A stretch of 64,000 bases of DNA from Hydnum rufescens UP504. Lineage: Eukaryota > Basidiomycota > Agaricomycetes > Cantharellales > Hydnaceae. A program made the position numbers and the translations under genes. A model generated the notes under the pieces. It was not told where the DNA came from. It worked only from the letters and a program-made list of their open reading frames with translations, and did not search any database. The stretch spans positions 82,632-146,631 of the forward strand of contig MU128958.1 of the NCBI GenBank assembly GCA_014904985.1, written 5' to 3'. Below, piece by piece: positions 20,301 to 31,858 of this stretch; the first letter of the stretch is position 1; every line of letters starts with the position of its first letter.

Positions 20301-23051
20301 CCAACAGTATCATACTTGATACCATAGTCTTTCATTCCTTGGAGATAATGAAAAATACACCCAACAGCATTCCAATGGTGCTTAGATGGGTTAGATGAGA
20401 ATTGACTTAGCATTTGAACTGCAAATGCAATATTGGGTCATGTCCCCAAGGCTGCATACATAAGTGAGCCAATTGCAGCATGGTACAGTGTCAGGTTGAC
20501 AAAGATGTCAGTGTCAGTTGTGGCTTGAATGGCAATAGATGGGTCCAATGGTGTTGAGATAGGGCCTGCATCACTCATATTGAATAGTTTGAGCATGTGA
20601 TGTATATACTGCCCTTGTGACAAGGTTATACTCTTGGTTGCTGGGTCAGACTTTATTCCAATACCAAGGAATAGGCTGGGAATGCTCCAGGTTGACTCAA
20701 ACATCTTCCCAATCTTGTCCATTGTGCAGTTGGCTCAGTGTGTGGTTGTTCCCATGATTATTGCATCATCACCCCAGATAGCAACTATGTCAAACTCTTT
20801 GCCATCTTTCCTGACATATACAGTGGTCAGCATCAAGTTGAGAGAATCCATTTGAGCTAACTGCATTGTGGATCTTGTGGTTCCACTCACAGCCAGACTG
20901 CTTGAGGCTGTAGAGGGTCTGCCTAAGGTGGCACACCAGATCTGTGCTGTCCTCATAGCCTTCAGGTTGAACCATGTGGATGTTCTTGCTGAGGTTGCTG
21001 TTGAGATATGCTCCCTTAACATCTAGCTGTCACATCTTGAGGCTCATAATGGCTGCCAAGGCCATAATGATTTGAAAGGACTCAAGTCACATAATGGGTG
21101 AGAATGTCTTGTTAAAGTCTTGGCCCTGGATCTGGGAGTACCCCTTGGCCACAAGTCTTGCCTTGTACCATGTGAGCATGCCATTCACATCAAATTTCTT
21201 GTTGAATGTGAACTGGTTTCCAATCACCTTTCATCCCACCAGTAACTTTACCAGTTCCCAAGTCCCTTGCTCACACAGCTGGGAGAGCTCCACCTGGATA
21301 GCTGCCTGCCATTCAGGCCATACTGAGGATTCTCTGGCTTCCTTGAGTGTCTGAGGTATGTCATATATGGAAGCTTCACCAGCCAACATGGCTATTGCAT
21401 AGGAGCTGGTCTCCTGGTCTGCAGCATCCTGGATGTCAGGTGCTGACTGCTCTTGCTGCACAGGTATGATATTCTTGTGAGCAAGTGGGTTGTGGAGATG
21501 TAGGTAGTTGATTTCCTTTCACATGCAAGTCATCTCATGATGGGTCAGTAGCTGGACAAGAGCTGGGATGGATGATGGTGAGGGGACCTTAGTTGGTTTG
21601 GATTCAAGGTTGGATTTCTCTTGAAGCTGTCAGTGCTCCCCCTCAACCATAGAATCCATTGGGGTCAAATGACAAATAATCTCTACCCCAAGTACATTTT
21701 GTTCTCCTGCAGGGGGATTGTCATTGAAGGATACATTATGGGACACCAAGACCCAGTGTGTGTGTGAGTTGTAGTATCATATGGCATGTGGTCCATCCTC
21801 AAAGCTGACAAATAAAAATTTGTTAGCTTTCAGTGCTAATTTAGATCAGTTGCCTTCATCAAACACATACACTTGACAGCCAAACTCATGCAGATGCATG
21901 ATGTCTGGCTTCTTTCCAGTCCACACCTCTAAGGGCATCTTTCCCTCCACTGCAGCCATAGGTGATCAGTTTCAGATATATGTTGCATATGAGACTGCTT
22001 CAGCCCACAGTGAGTACAGTAGCTCTTGGGCAATGAGCATTGCTCTTGCAAGTTCAATTAGGGTTCAGTTAGGACATTCAGTGACCCCATTCTGTTGTGG
22101 TGAGTGTGGTGCCATTGCTTGCACCTCAATGCCCCCATTCTGCCATCCATTCTGACATAACTTTGTTGATGAGTTCTCATCTGTTATCAAAGTGGAACTT
22201 CTTTGGATGGCACTCCAGCTGGTTCTGGATCATCGCAACATGTTCTTAATGGCAGTGCTGGCCTCCAATTCCCCCCTGAGATACCTAATGGTGATGTGAC
22301 AAGAGTAGTCATCCATGAATGAGATATAATATTTATTCCCACCAATTGACAAGGTACAAGCTGACCCCCATATGTCTGAGTGTGTTAGGTTGCCCAGGTT
22401 CTCTGCATGATGCAAGGCCATCTTTGGGAATGGCTGTCAGTGGGCTTTGGCTTGTATGCAGGCTGTACAGGTGAGTAACAGTGTTGATGACAGATCAATG
22501 TTGAGGCCAGTGATGAGCTTTGCCCCTGCTAGTTTCTTGAGACCTGATATAGATAGGTGTCCAAACCTTTGGTGCCACTCATCCCATGAAAGGGGTCATG
22601 GCAAAACAGTCAAGTTCAATGTCTCTGGGGTCCAGGTCCTTGCACATGCATTCACCAGGTAGACTTGCTAGTGTAGTGTGCCATGGGCCATGACTTGGCC
22701 CATCTGGTGATGTAGAGTGACTGTCTGATTAAGGTAGTGGGCTGATCCACTGCCAATGTTGATCTTGCACACTGATAGTAAGCAATTCTGTGCACTCAGA
22801 GCATAGATAATGTCACAAAGAGTAATTGGGATTGTCAGACCATCAACCTTTGAGTCCAGAAGGACAGTGCCATGGCCAAGACCTTCAAGTTTCATTTCAT
22901 TGCCAAAGCCACCAATGGTCAATTTGTCAGCCTTGAAGTCTTTGAACATGTTGTGCTGTGTGGTGATGTGAGAGCTGGTGCCAGAATCAGAGAGCCAATT
23001 GAGTTTGGAGAAGCCTGAGAGGGGATCAAAGGTGCTTGTCAGGTATGCCAT
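20301..23051 (-). pseudogene. Copia-1 protease, integrase and RT region
   Basis: From right to left: protease with LSDSGTSSHIT (about 22975); integrase core around SDIWGSACT and SFMDDYSCH (about 22380-22310); RT N-terminal block WPEWQAAIQVELSQL (about 21280); and the catalytic region, which reads VAIWGDDAIIM (about 20770), where copia RTs usually have YVDD or HVDD. TGA stops and frameshifts occur throughout. CpG is virtually absent, so many of the lesions may come from methyl-C deamination. Confidence 0.75.
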
Positions 23052-23245
23052 ATCTGGTAATTCTGTGATTGCCTACTTTGCTGTCTCACCACCTTTCTTC
23101 TCCTTTTCCTTTTCCTTCTCCTTCTTTTTCTGTCAGGGGCCCTGGCCCTTGAGACCTCCCCCTTTTGCCCAGCATTTCTTCTTCATATGGCCAGGCTTCC
23201 TGTAGTTTTCACGTGGGGCTGCTGATGTGCTCATGGCCCCACTGG

Positions 23246-23983
23246 TGTCAGGGCAACACTGTCATCGAAGCCACAAACAGAAAGAGGAAAGAGATTAATT
23301 AACCACACACTATTGCAGTGGGAATCCTGAGAGATTGAAACTGGTGATCCCCCAACTGCAAAGGGCTATAAGTACTACTTCCTGCACACAGCCACCACAG
23401 CCCATCAAGATGACATATCTCCATCACAGACACAGCCCATCAGTCAGCTTCACTAAGCTGACACAGCCATGTTATGAATCCTGTGTGCACCTCCACATGG
23501 CTATGCCCCAACTTCCATATGCATCCCCCTTAGTGAATATACTTCCAAGGCAGTGCACATCTGGGTACTCCAAAGGTGTCCAAAGTATCAAAGGACTGTA
23601 ACAATGCTGATGGAGTAGGGATTGGGACAGGTGGTGTGGATTCAGGGACTGGGGGCAGAGGAGGAGGAGGGGGAGTCTGGATTGGCAACTCCATGGACTC
23701 ATGTGGGGAGCAAGGGAATGACAGGTGCTGACAAGGGCACCAATGCTGCCACTGGTTGACTACCCAGCCCATAGCCTGCTGGTCGAGGCCCAATAGAATG
23801 AGGGCAATAATAATAAGAGAAATGCCAATAATGGCAAGGATGACAATAACCCCCTTAGTGAATGGAGGGAGAGAGGAGATGAGAGCATTTGAAGAAGTAG
23901 GCACCATATGATAGAGTTGACACAGAATGATACTCTGACAGGTAAGTCCTTAGGCAGAAGCAAATGTCAATTTGATCCTGACA
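23246..23983 (+). mobile_element. Family-A solo LTR, copy A5 (complete)
   Basis: The best complete copy: 738 bp, TGTCAGGGCAAC...GATCCTGACA, with the perfect 5-bp duplication ACTGG (23241-23245 and 23984-23988). It separates gag from protease of copia-1. TG...CA ends and 5-bp duplications support an LTR; the matching internal region is not in this window. Confidence 0.9.
23530..23907 (-). CDS. Small membrane, proline-rich ORF in family-A LTR (copy A5)
   Basis: A 125-codon frame that starts MVPTSSNALISSLPPF, followed by the shared hydrophobic segment and Pro-rich tail. Differences from the other two copies are a few substitutions and no stops. It runs ant­isense to the TATA-type sequence near the left end of the LTR. 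No known family is recognised. Confidence 0.4.
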   Translation of the reverse strand: MVPTSSNALISSLPPFTKGVIVILAIIGISLIIIALILLGLDQQAMGWVVNQWQHWCPCQHLSFPCSPHESMELPIQTPPPPPLPPVPESTPPVPIPTPSALLQSFDTLDTFGVPRCALPWKYIH

Positions 23984-24670
23984 ACTGGGCCATTTCCCAT
24001 GATTGAACATCCATGCCTGGTTTGCAACTTCATTCTGCTTGGCCTTCTCATGCTTGTGACAGTCCTCAATGATGAGTGTAATAATTTCTGAGGGGGAGAG
24101 CATGGCCTTCATTGTCCCCTGGGCTCCTAGGAAGGATGAGGTAAATGTGTCCCAGGATTCCAGGAGAGATGACACAAGGAGCATTGCAAAGTCACAATAC
24201 AAGAGTGGCTCACCCATAGCATGGAGTGCCTCCTGGGCTTGTCAGAATTTCACAATGTGGTCAATCATTGGTGTGCCCTCCTGTGCCACAAGTCTAAAGA
24301 GTCAGCATCTCACTGATAACATGCCAAGTACACCCCTTGGTTCCTTCATCTCCTTCAGCTGCTCCCACATCTGGTGGGCAGACAATGCCCCCATGAGGCA
24401 GACCAATTTGGGGTCACTAACAGCAAGTCAAAGTAGTGATTGTATCTGCTGGTCCTTTGCATCCCAAGCTTTCATTGCTGAGGTCTCTGTTGGTGTCAGT
24501 TTCTTGCCATTGGTAGGCACAGGATGCTTCTCTGATCCATTGATCACACTCAAGAGATCTGCAAGACCCAAAAGAGCAGTAACACAGGATTTCCATGCAA
24601 CCCAATTATCACCTTTGAGTTGGTCAATGCATGTGAATCCTGAGATTGTGTCTTTAGAGATGGAGGACAT
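23984..24670 (-). pseudogene. gag: Copia-1 gag region
   Basis: Starts MSSISKDTISGFTCID, followed by LKGDNWVAWKSCVTALLG, which matches the start of copia gag proteins, then LSAHQMWEQLKEMKE and LLESWDTFTSSFLG. Two in-frame TGA codons (after SVRC and after HIVKF) and a junction with A5 end the frame. The zinc-knuckle part is not intact. Confidence 0.7.
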
Positions 24671-24727
24671 TATAATGGTAGGGTGCAGATATATAGTTCT
24701 TCAAATTAGCAAAATGGGCCTATAACC

Positions 24728-24911
24728 TGTTAGAGTTTGGGGCAGAAGTGAAGAATACAAAGCACAGTGAATTGTGGTGCAGAGCACTCATAATATACAT
24801 AATATACAGATGGGCTGTGCATTGGGCACATTACATGGGACTCAGACCTACATGGATTGGCTGCCCAAGCCTAGCTAGAAAAAGAAAGAGTTGGACTGTG
24901 GATGTCTCAGG
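24728..24911 (-). mobile_element. Copia-1 5' LTR, first part
   Basis: Matches 17448-17640 in order (TGTTAGAGTTTGGGG ... GATGTCTCAGG). Palindrome P1 is inserted after GTCTCAGG. The remainder resumes at 29376 and again at 30969-30992. Confidence 0.8.
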
Positions 24912-27900
24912 CACCTAATGCACCCTCAAAAAGGTACCTCTTAGGTGGGTTCTGGTTGCATTGGCAGTTGACCTAAGAGGTGGTTTTTATATAGGCATGT
25001 CTAGGCAGTGTCTAAAGGTGTTCAAAAGATGAAAAATTTCCAAGTCCCTATAGTAGGCACACCTATCTGTGCCTGCCACAGGCGCCACTCCCAGGCTTTT
25101 TAACTATTTGATAGGCATTCTGGGGTTGATTTAGGCATGCCTAAATCAGTTGTGTCTAATGATGTCTAGAGCTTAATTATTGACTTTGAATTGAAGAGGC
25201 CTATCCAGGGTTGATTTAGACATGCCTAAATCAGTGATGTCTAGTGATGTGTAGAGTCAGGTGCTGCTACAGGGGTTTTACAATGACTTGATGGACACCC
25301 TGCAGTTGATTTAGGCATGCCTAAATCAGCTGTGTCTAGTCATGTCTAGAGCTTGCTATATCTCATTAGAGTTTCCTGGTGTGTCCATGAGGGCTTAGTA
25401 TGCAGTGTGTCTAATTGTGTGCCTAAGCAAGTCTAAGCATGTCTAGGGGTGTCTAAGCTTGTCTGGGCATGTCTAGGTGTCTAGGCAGGTAACTTGGGAC
25501 TGAGTTTAGTACAAATATTATGTAATTATTCCTAAATGGTATCCAGTTACATAATACATGTATCCTATCTTAAAAAAATACCAAAATGCAGAAATTAAAT
25601 GAAGTACATCCAAAGAATATTTAGGCATCCAGCCCAATGGGGGCCCAGGACCAGGGGGAGGTGCCTGGGATGGATGGATGGACCCCTGGGGACCCTGATA
25701 AAGTGAAAAAATTAGGCCCAGGGCCAATGGTTAATCCCTGAAACAATGAGGGCAGGAAGAACAGCTCTGGAACCACCAGGAGGTTGCCGGAATCTTAGCA
25801 CTGAGAGAATCGGTTTGAAATTTGGCACATGACTAGAGACCATCTGGCTGCAAACCATATTAAAATTTCAGCCAAATCCATGCATTAGTTATTGAGATAT
25901 GAGGCACACAATTTGGATATTGAAAATTGATTTTCTCCTCCCATTGAATAGCTGGGGACTTGAAAATTTACAGGGAGCATAAACATATAGTGTACTAATC
26001 ATGTGCCAAAAATTATCCCAATCCATCCAGGTTAAGGCAGTGAACTGGACAGGGAGTACCAGAACCACTGGAAATTTCTGAAAAAGAACCACATGTGCAG
26101 ATCACTCTGAAAATTGGCACGTGATTAGAAGCTCCTTAGGTGAAAATCATATAATAATTTCAGCCATACCCATCCACTAGTTATGGAGTTATGGGCCAAA
26201 CAGTTTGAACATTGAAAATTAATTTACTCCCCCTACAGACAGGATATGAACTTGAAATTTTACATGGGGTATTGCCATATGATGAACTACATATGTGCCA
26301 AAAATCAGCTTTTTTGGTTTACTTTTAGGCATGCCACTCCCTTGGCAGGAAAAATGGGAACAACACCCTACCATGAATGTGGGCCACTCCACCTCAGGCC
26401 TAAACTGGGTGGAATAAGCTTTGATTAGTATGACCCTGACTATATCCAAAAATAGAATGAATTGGATGTGTGGAAGTGCCTGAAATTGAGGGGGAGGGGG
26501 AGGAAGATCAAAAGGGAATTACATCAAATGTAGAGGTGGGGTGGCTCTGATATTATACCACTAGTCTAGCACATATATAGGGAGTGCACATACCAAATAT
26601 CAGCCTAACTGGACTCCATTTAGGCACTGCTCTGCAGCCCTCCCCCCAAAACAACAATTTCCCCCCCAGAGTCTTCCATCCATGCAATGGCCCTGAAAAT
26701 TCACCCTTTGGTCATCCAAATACATCTATAACATCCCCCAAAAATTCAAATTCATGACTCCAGTGTGAGAGTTTCCATAATATTTTCAAGTTTCACTGAC
26801 ATACCCCCTCCAATTGGGGCACTTCCAGAGCTCTAATCACTCCCATTTTTTGTAGGCCACACCCGGCCACCATTTGAGGCTCAGGCCCAAAATTTCAGCC
26901 CATTCTAAGCACTTTTGACATTGGTCACATGACCAAGATCCTCCCCTCCCCCTGCTTCACTCAGTGATCCAATCTGTATGAAAGTTGTTGCTATCTGTAG
27001 TAGTAGTATGTAACAGTGTATGATTCAAATTTCAGAACATCCCATGCAATATTGATTGAGTTATTCAAGAAATATTCTAGATCTATTCAATTTGGGGGTT
27101 AGAGGTATGGTATATAGTGAAATTTCACTACATACAATATCTCTAACCCCCAAATTGAATAGATCTAGAATATTTCTTGAATAACTCAATCAATATTGCA
27201 TGGGATGTTCTGAAATTTGAATCATACACTGTTACATACTACTACTACAGATAGCAACAACTTTCATACAGATTGGATCACTGAGTGAAGCAGGGGGAGG
27301 GGAGGATCTTGGTCATGTGACCAATGTCAAAAGTGCTTAGAATGGGCTGAAATTTTGGGCCTGAGCCTCAAATGGTGGCCGGGTGTGGCCTACAAAAAAT
27401 GGGAGTGATTAGAGCTCTGGAAGTGCCCCAATTGGAGGGGGTATGTCAGTGAAACTTGAAAATATTATGGAAACTCTCACACTGGAGTCATGAATTTGAA
27501 TTTTTGGGGGATGTTATAGATGTATTTGGATGACCAAAGGGTGAATTTTCAGGGCCATTGCATGGATGGAAGACTCTGGGGGGGAAATTGTTGTTTTGGG
27601 GGGAGGGCTGCAGAGCAGTGCCTAAATGGAGTCCAGTTAGGCTGATATTTGGTATGTGCACTCCCTATATATGTGCTAGACTAGTGGTATAATATCAGAG
27701 CCACCCCACCTCTACATTTGATGTAATTCCCTTTTGATCTTCCTCCCCCTCCCCCTCAATTTCAGGCACTTCCACACATCCAATTCATTCTATTTTTGGA
27801 TATAGTCAGGGTCATACTAATCAAAGCTTATTCCACCCAGTTTAGGCCTGAGGTGGAGTGGCCCACATTCATGGTAGGGTGTTGTTCCCATTTTTCCTGC

Positions 27901-29375
27901 CAAGGGAGTGGCATGCCTAAAAGTAAACCAAAAAAGCTGATTTTTGGCACATATGTAGTTCATCATATGGCAATACCCCATGTAAAATTTCAAGTTCATA
28001 TCCTGTCTGTAGGGGGAGTAAATTAATTTTCAATGTTCAAACTTGTTTGGCCCATAACTCCATAACTAGTGGATGGGTATGGCTGAAATTTTTATATGAT
28101 TTTCACCTAAGGAGCTTCTAATCACGTGCCAATTTTCAGAGTGATCTGCACAGTGGTTCTTTTTCAGAAATTTCCGGTGGTTCTGGTACCCCTCGTCCAG
28201 TTCACTGCCTTAACCTGGATGGATTGGGATAATTTTTGGCACATGATTAGTACACTATATGTTTATGCTCCCTGTAAATTTTCAAGTCCCCAGCTATTCA
28301 ATGGGAGGAGAAAATCAATTTTCAATATCCAAATTGTGTGCCTCATATCTCAATAACTAATGCATGGATTTGGCTGAAATTTTATGGTTTGCAGCCAGAT
28401 GGTCTCTAGTCATGTGCCAAATTTCAGACCGATCTGCTCAGCAGCTGAGATTCCAGCAACTTCCAGTGGTTCGGAGCTGTTCTTCCTGCCCTCATTGTTT
28501 CAGGGATTAACCATTGGCCCTGGGCCTGGTTTTTTCACTTTGTCAGGGTCCCCAGGGGTCCATCCATCCATCCCAGGCACCTCCCCCTGGTCCTGGGCCC
28601 CCATTGGGCTGGATGCCTAAATATTCTTTGGATGTACTTCATTTAATTTCCGCATTTTGGCATTTTTTTAAGATAGGATACATGTATTATGTAACTGGAT
28701 ACCATTTAGGAATAATTACATAATATTTGTACTAAACTCAGTCCCAAGTTACCTGCCTAGACACCTAGACATGCCCAGACAAGCTTAGACACCCCTAGAC
28801 ATGCTTAGACTTGCTTAGGCACACAATTAGACACCTCCTGGTGATGGTCAACCTGTTCTAATTTATCCACTAGTAGACACACTGCATACTAAGCCCTCAT
28901 GGACACACCAGGAAACTCTAATGAGATATAGCAAGCTCTAGACATGACTAGACACAGCTAATTTAGGCATGCCTAAATCAACTGCAGGGTGTCCATCAAG
29001 TCATTGTAAAACCCCTGGAGCAGCACCTGACTCTACACATCACTAGACATCACTGATTTAGGCATGTCTAAATCAACCCTGGATAGGCCTCTTCAATTCA
29101 AAGTCAATAATTAAGCTCTAGACATCATTAGACACAACTGATTTAGGCATGCCTAAATCAACCCCAGAATGCCTATCAAATAGTTAAAAAGCCTGGGAGT
29201 GGCGCCTGTGGCAGGCACAGATAGGCGTGCCTATTATAGGGACTTAGAAATTTTTCATCTTTTGAACACCTTTAGACACCACCTAGATGTGCCTATATAA
29301 AAACCACCTCTTAGGTCAAATGCCAATGCAACCAGAACCCACCTAAGAGGTACCTTTTTGAGGATGCATTAGGTG
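24912..29375. mobile_element. Giant palindromic element P1 (4.46 kb)
   Basis: The two arms (24912-27122 and 27123-29375) mirror each other about the axis GTGAAA/TTTCAC with no spacer. The ends are CACCTAATGCACCC and ...GATGCATTAGGTG, and the element is flanked by a perfect 8-bp duplication, GTCTCAGG (24904-24911 and 29376-29383). The inner arm is almost identical between halves; the outer part differs more, and the right arm has about 42 extra bp near 28831-28880. No transposase frame is present, only mirrored short frames. An 8-bp duplication is known for hAT, P and KDZ-type transposons; which one mobilised P1 is undecided. Confidence 0.8.
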
Positions 29376-29394
29376 GTCTCAGGATGGTGTCCAT

Positions 29395-30968
29395 TGTGGA
29401 AGATAAAAACATCCAGTATCAGAAAATGCAAAATCACACCACTTCCACCCTTTGCACAATCACATGACCAATTACAAAATTAATTATGGCTACATGCAGA
29501 AACCAAATTTGTTCTATAACTCCATCAGTTTTGATTAGAAACACTCACTCATATAACTCTTGGAAAGCTGCAATTCACACTGTTAAAATGGTACCAAAGA
29601 CAAGTCAAACAGACCAAAACTGCACTCTCCAGACTGATTTTACTGTCAAAATTCAAATCTCCCAGTATTTAATGAATTTCTCCATCAGTCCACATCCAAT
29701 GCACTCTAAAACACTGCACCTAGAAAGATGTTAAAAATCTGCATCGAACAGTACTGAGCATCCCAAGAACAGATCAAAACTGCACTCTACAGAATGATAT
29801 TACTGATAAAATCAACACCCACCAGTATTTTACAAATGTCTCCATCAGTTCACATCCAATCTGCTTGAAACCACCACACACAGAAAGCTGTTAAAAATCT
29901 ACATCAAACAGTACCAAGAACACCTATTTTGGATACAAACTGCTGTCTCTGAATTGAATCCCACCCCATGCACTTGTTCCTATTATTAACCAGTGACAAA
30001 AACACCTTAACCACTGGACTAGGCTCAGATTAATCTCCAAAACCCAGAGATGTCCCTTAATTTTGCTTCCCATGAGCTCCAAGACACATCACAAGACCAG
30101 TGACATCATGCTCCAACTACTCCACAAGCTCAGCAAATTACTGACATCATTCCTTTCATAATTCCTTTTGTTCTCTTTATGAATGACATCACTATGACAT
30201 CACACTTTATGGATGACTCAGCTATGACCACATTATGACATCATTTTGTTATTACTCTTCTGTTCTACTCCACTATGATCTCATAGCTTTATTACTCTTT
30301 TGTTCTTGCTCCATGCACAGCCACCTTCAGAAAGGTATATAAGCTAGCAGATTTTCTTGTACCCCCCCATCTCCTCACTCTGGAAATAAACCACTGTCAA
30401 CTACTGTCAACCATTCTGCTTATAATCTAAAGAACAGTCTATCCAAAGCCATCTGGAGCTAAGTCATCTTCAAGGTTGTTGAGACCAAGCTACTGGAAGC
30501 CCTCTACACAAAATAATAGGATAGTTGCAGAACCTAAGGTTAGAGTTGCTGGACATCCAAGGAAAAGTAAGCATAATGAAATACAAGTCAGGAAAGAAGA
30601 AAGAACCATACAAATGAGACTAACCAAGCACTGACCAGTCTATAACCCACATATATCTGCATTTTTACCAGGAGGATGTAAACAAGAACACACAAATATC
30701 AGTAAATGAACCAACACAACATGAACAACATATAAGCCTTCCTACAAGCATCCCCTTCCTATAAGCATCTATGATATATCATTGACTATAGCTAGTCCAT
30801 ATCACATCCTATTCTCCACTGAACACATACACATCTTGCAGAGAGTGATCAACCATTGAAGTGAACCAACCCATTTGAATAATAACAGAAACACAGTCTC
30901 CCATCTACACACTGGCTGAATCATATTTTGATTTGACAGCCATTGGAGCTCCCAACCCTTCTTCTATA
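29395..30968 (-). mobile_element. LTR C, diverged family-B-like LTR
   Basis: About 1574 bp, TGTGGAAGATAAAAAC...CTTCTATA, related to family B in reverse orientation (shared TCAAAACTGCA and CTCCATCAGT blocks). It is inserted in the copia-1 5' LTR. The flanking CCAT (29391-29394) and CTGT (30969-30972) are both expected from one original CCGT duplication after CpG decay on different strands. A TATATAAG box at about 30336 precedes a plausible start. The end positions are inferred. Confidence 0.6.
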
Positions 30969-30992
30969 CTGTACCAGCAGAATATCCTAACA

Positions 30993-31383
30993 TAGGCCTA
31001 AGCTTCTGTAGGGGGCAGGGGTGGTTCAGTACTATCCCCCTACAGGTGACATGATACTCATCTAATGCAGCTCACTGCCCCTGGTTGAGCACACAGTGCA
31101 AATTCAGAAGCCACTGGAAACCATGCTTTGGGTGTTAGTGGGAGTGAGAGCATTGGCAAGTGACAATGGCAGGTGGACAGAGTGAGGGGGGGGGAGTGGT
31201 CAAGGGAGGGAAAAGTGGGTTGAACATGAATGAACAAGGAACAGATGCAAAAGTGACCAAACAATCAGCAATAGAGATGGTTTTCAAACTCCAATTGGGC
31301 ATCTCCAATATGCCCAGAATTTTTTTAAGGCAGAAGCAAAGTAACAATGCCAAACAAAGCTGTGAAAGCCACCAAAGTAAATT
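30993..31383. other. Spacer between the two copia elements
   Basis: No gene is recognised. A hairpin, TGTAGGGGG...CCCCCTACA, spans about 31006-31046. A short minus-strand frame (31264-31058) has no known motif. Confidence 0.4.
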
Positions 31384-31778
31384 TGTGAGAGTTACAGCAT
31401 TTGAGTAGAATTTCCCCCTGGTTACTAAGCAGACAAGAAAGAGTTCATATTGATGAGACTTGAGACACTCAGGTGAATAAGCAGCAGCAGGAAGAACACT
31501 AGAAGTCCTTGGGATTTTGTGGGCTCAAGCCTGTCTTTTATACTATTTACATGAGGCACAGAAACACATAAGATGGGGTAAAACATGAAGTAAAAGTCCA
31601 ATTGTCAATGATGGTGGCAAGAAAGAAATGGGGTAAAACATTGCTGGTGAAACCTAGCTATAAGATCCAAACAGTAGATTGGTGAATAATGATTGGTGAG
31701 GCCATTGGCATAGCCTCATGGGGTCATGCTTGTCTCCATCAGCACACCTGGTCATTTCCATAATTCCTCATTCCAACA
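31384..31778 (-). mobile_element. Copia-2 3' LTR (no CpG)
   Basis: A 395-bp LTR ending ...CATTCCAACA, followed by CTCCCCCTCAAG, the complement of the polypurine tract. I see no CpG in it. Ten CpG sites present in its partner at 37959-38351 all read TG or CA here. Confidence 0.85.
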
Positions 31779-31858
31779 CTCCCCCTCAAGTGCAACATAA
31801 TCCAAGTCCAACTGCATGATAATCTGATTTTTCAGCCCCAAGGGCTTTTGTAAGAATA

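Larger units (their letters stand above)
17448..30992 (-). mobile_element. Ty1/copia element 1 with nested insertions
   Basis: The element is on the minus strand. The 3' LTR is at 17448-17662 (215 bp, TGTTAGAG...CCTAACA) and is preceded on the minus strand by a polypurine tract (complement of CTCCCCCTCAG). The 5' LTR starts at 24728 but is split by palindrome P1 (24912-29375) and LTR C (29395-30968), ending near 30992. A4 (18161-20300), with B2 inside it, and A5 (23246-23983) interrupt the body. No flanking duplication is visible (GAGAC on the left, TAGGC on the right). CpG is nearly absent. Confidence 0.75.

Noticed and set aside
26219..28026. Identical 76-aa frames on both strands as a gene pair
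   Set aside because: They are the mirrored arms of palindrome P1, so the identity comes from the inverted repeat and not from coding constraint.
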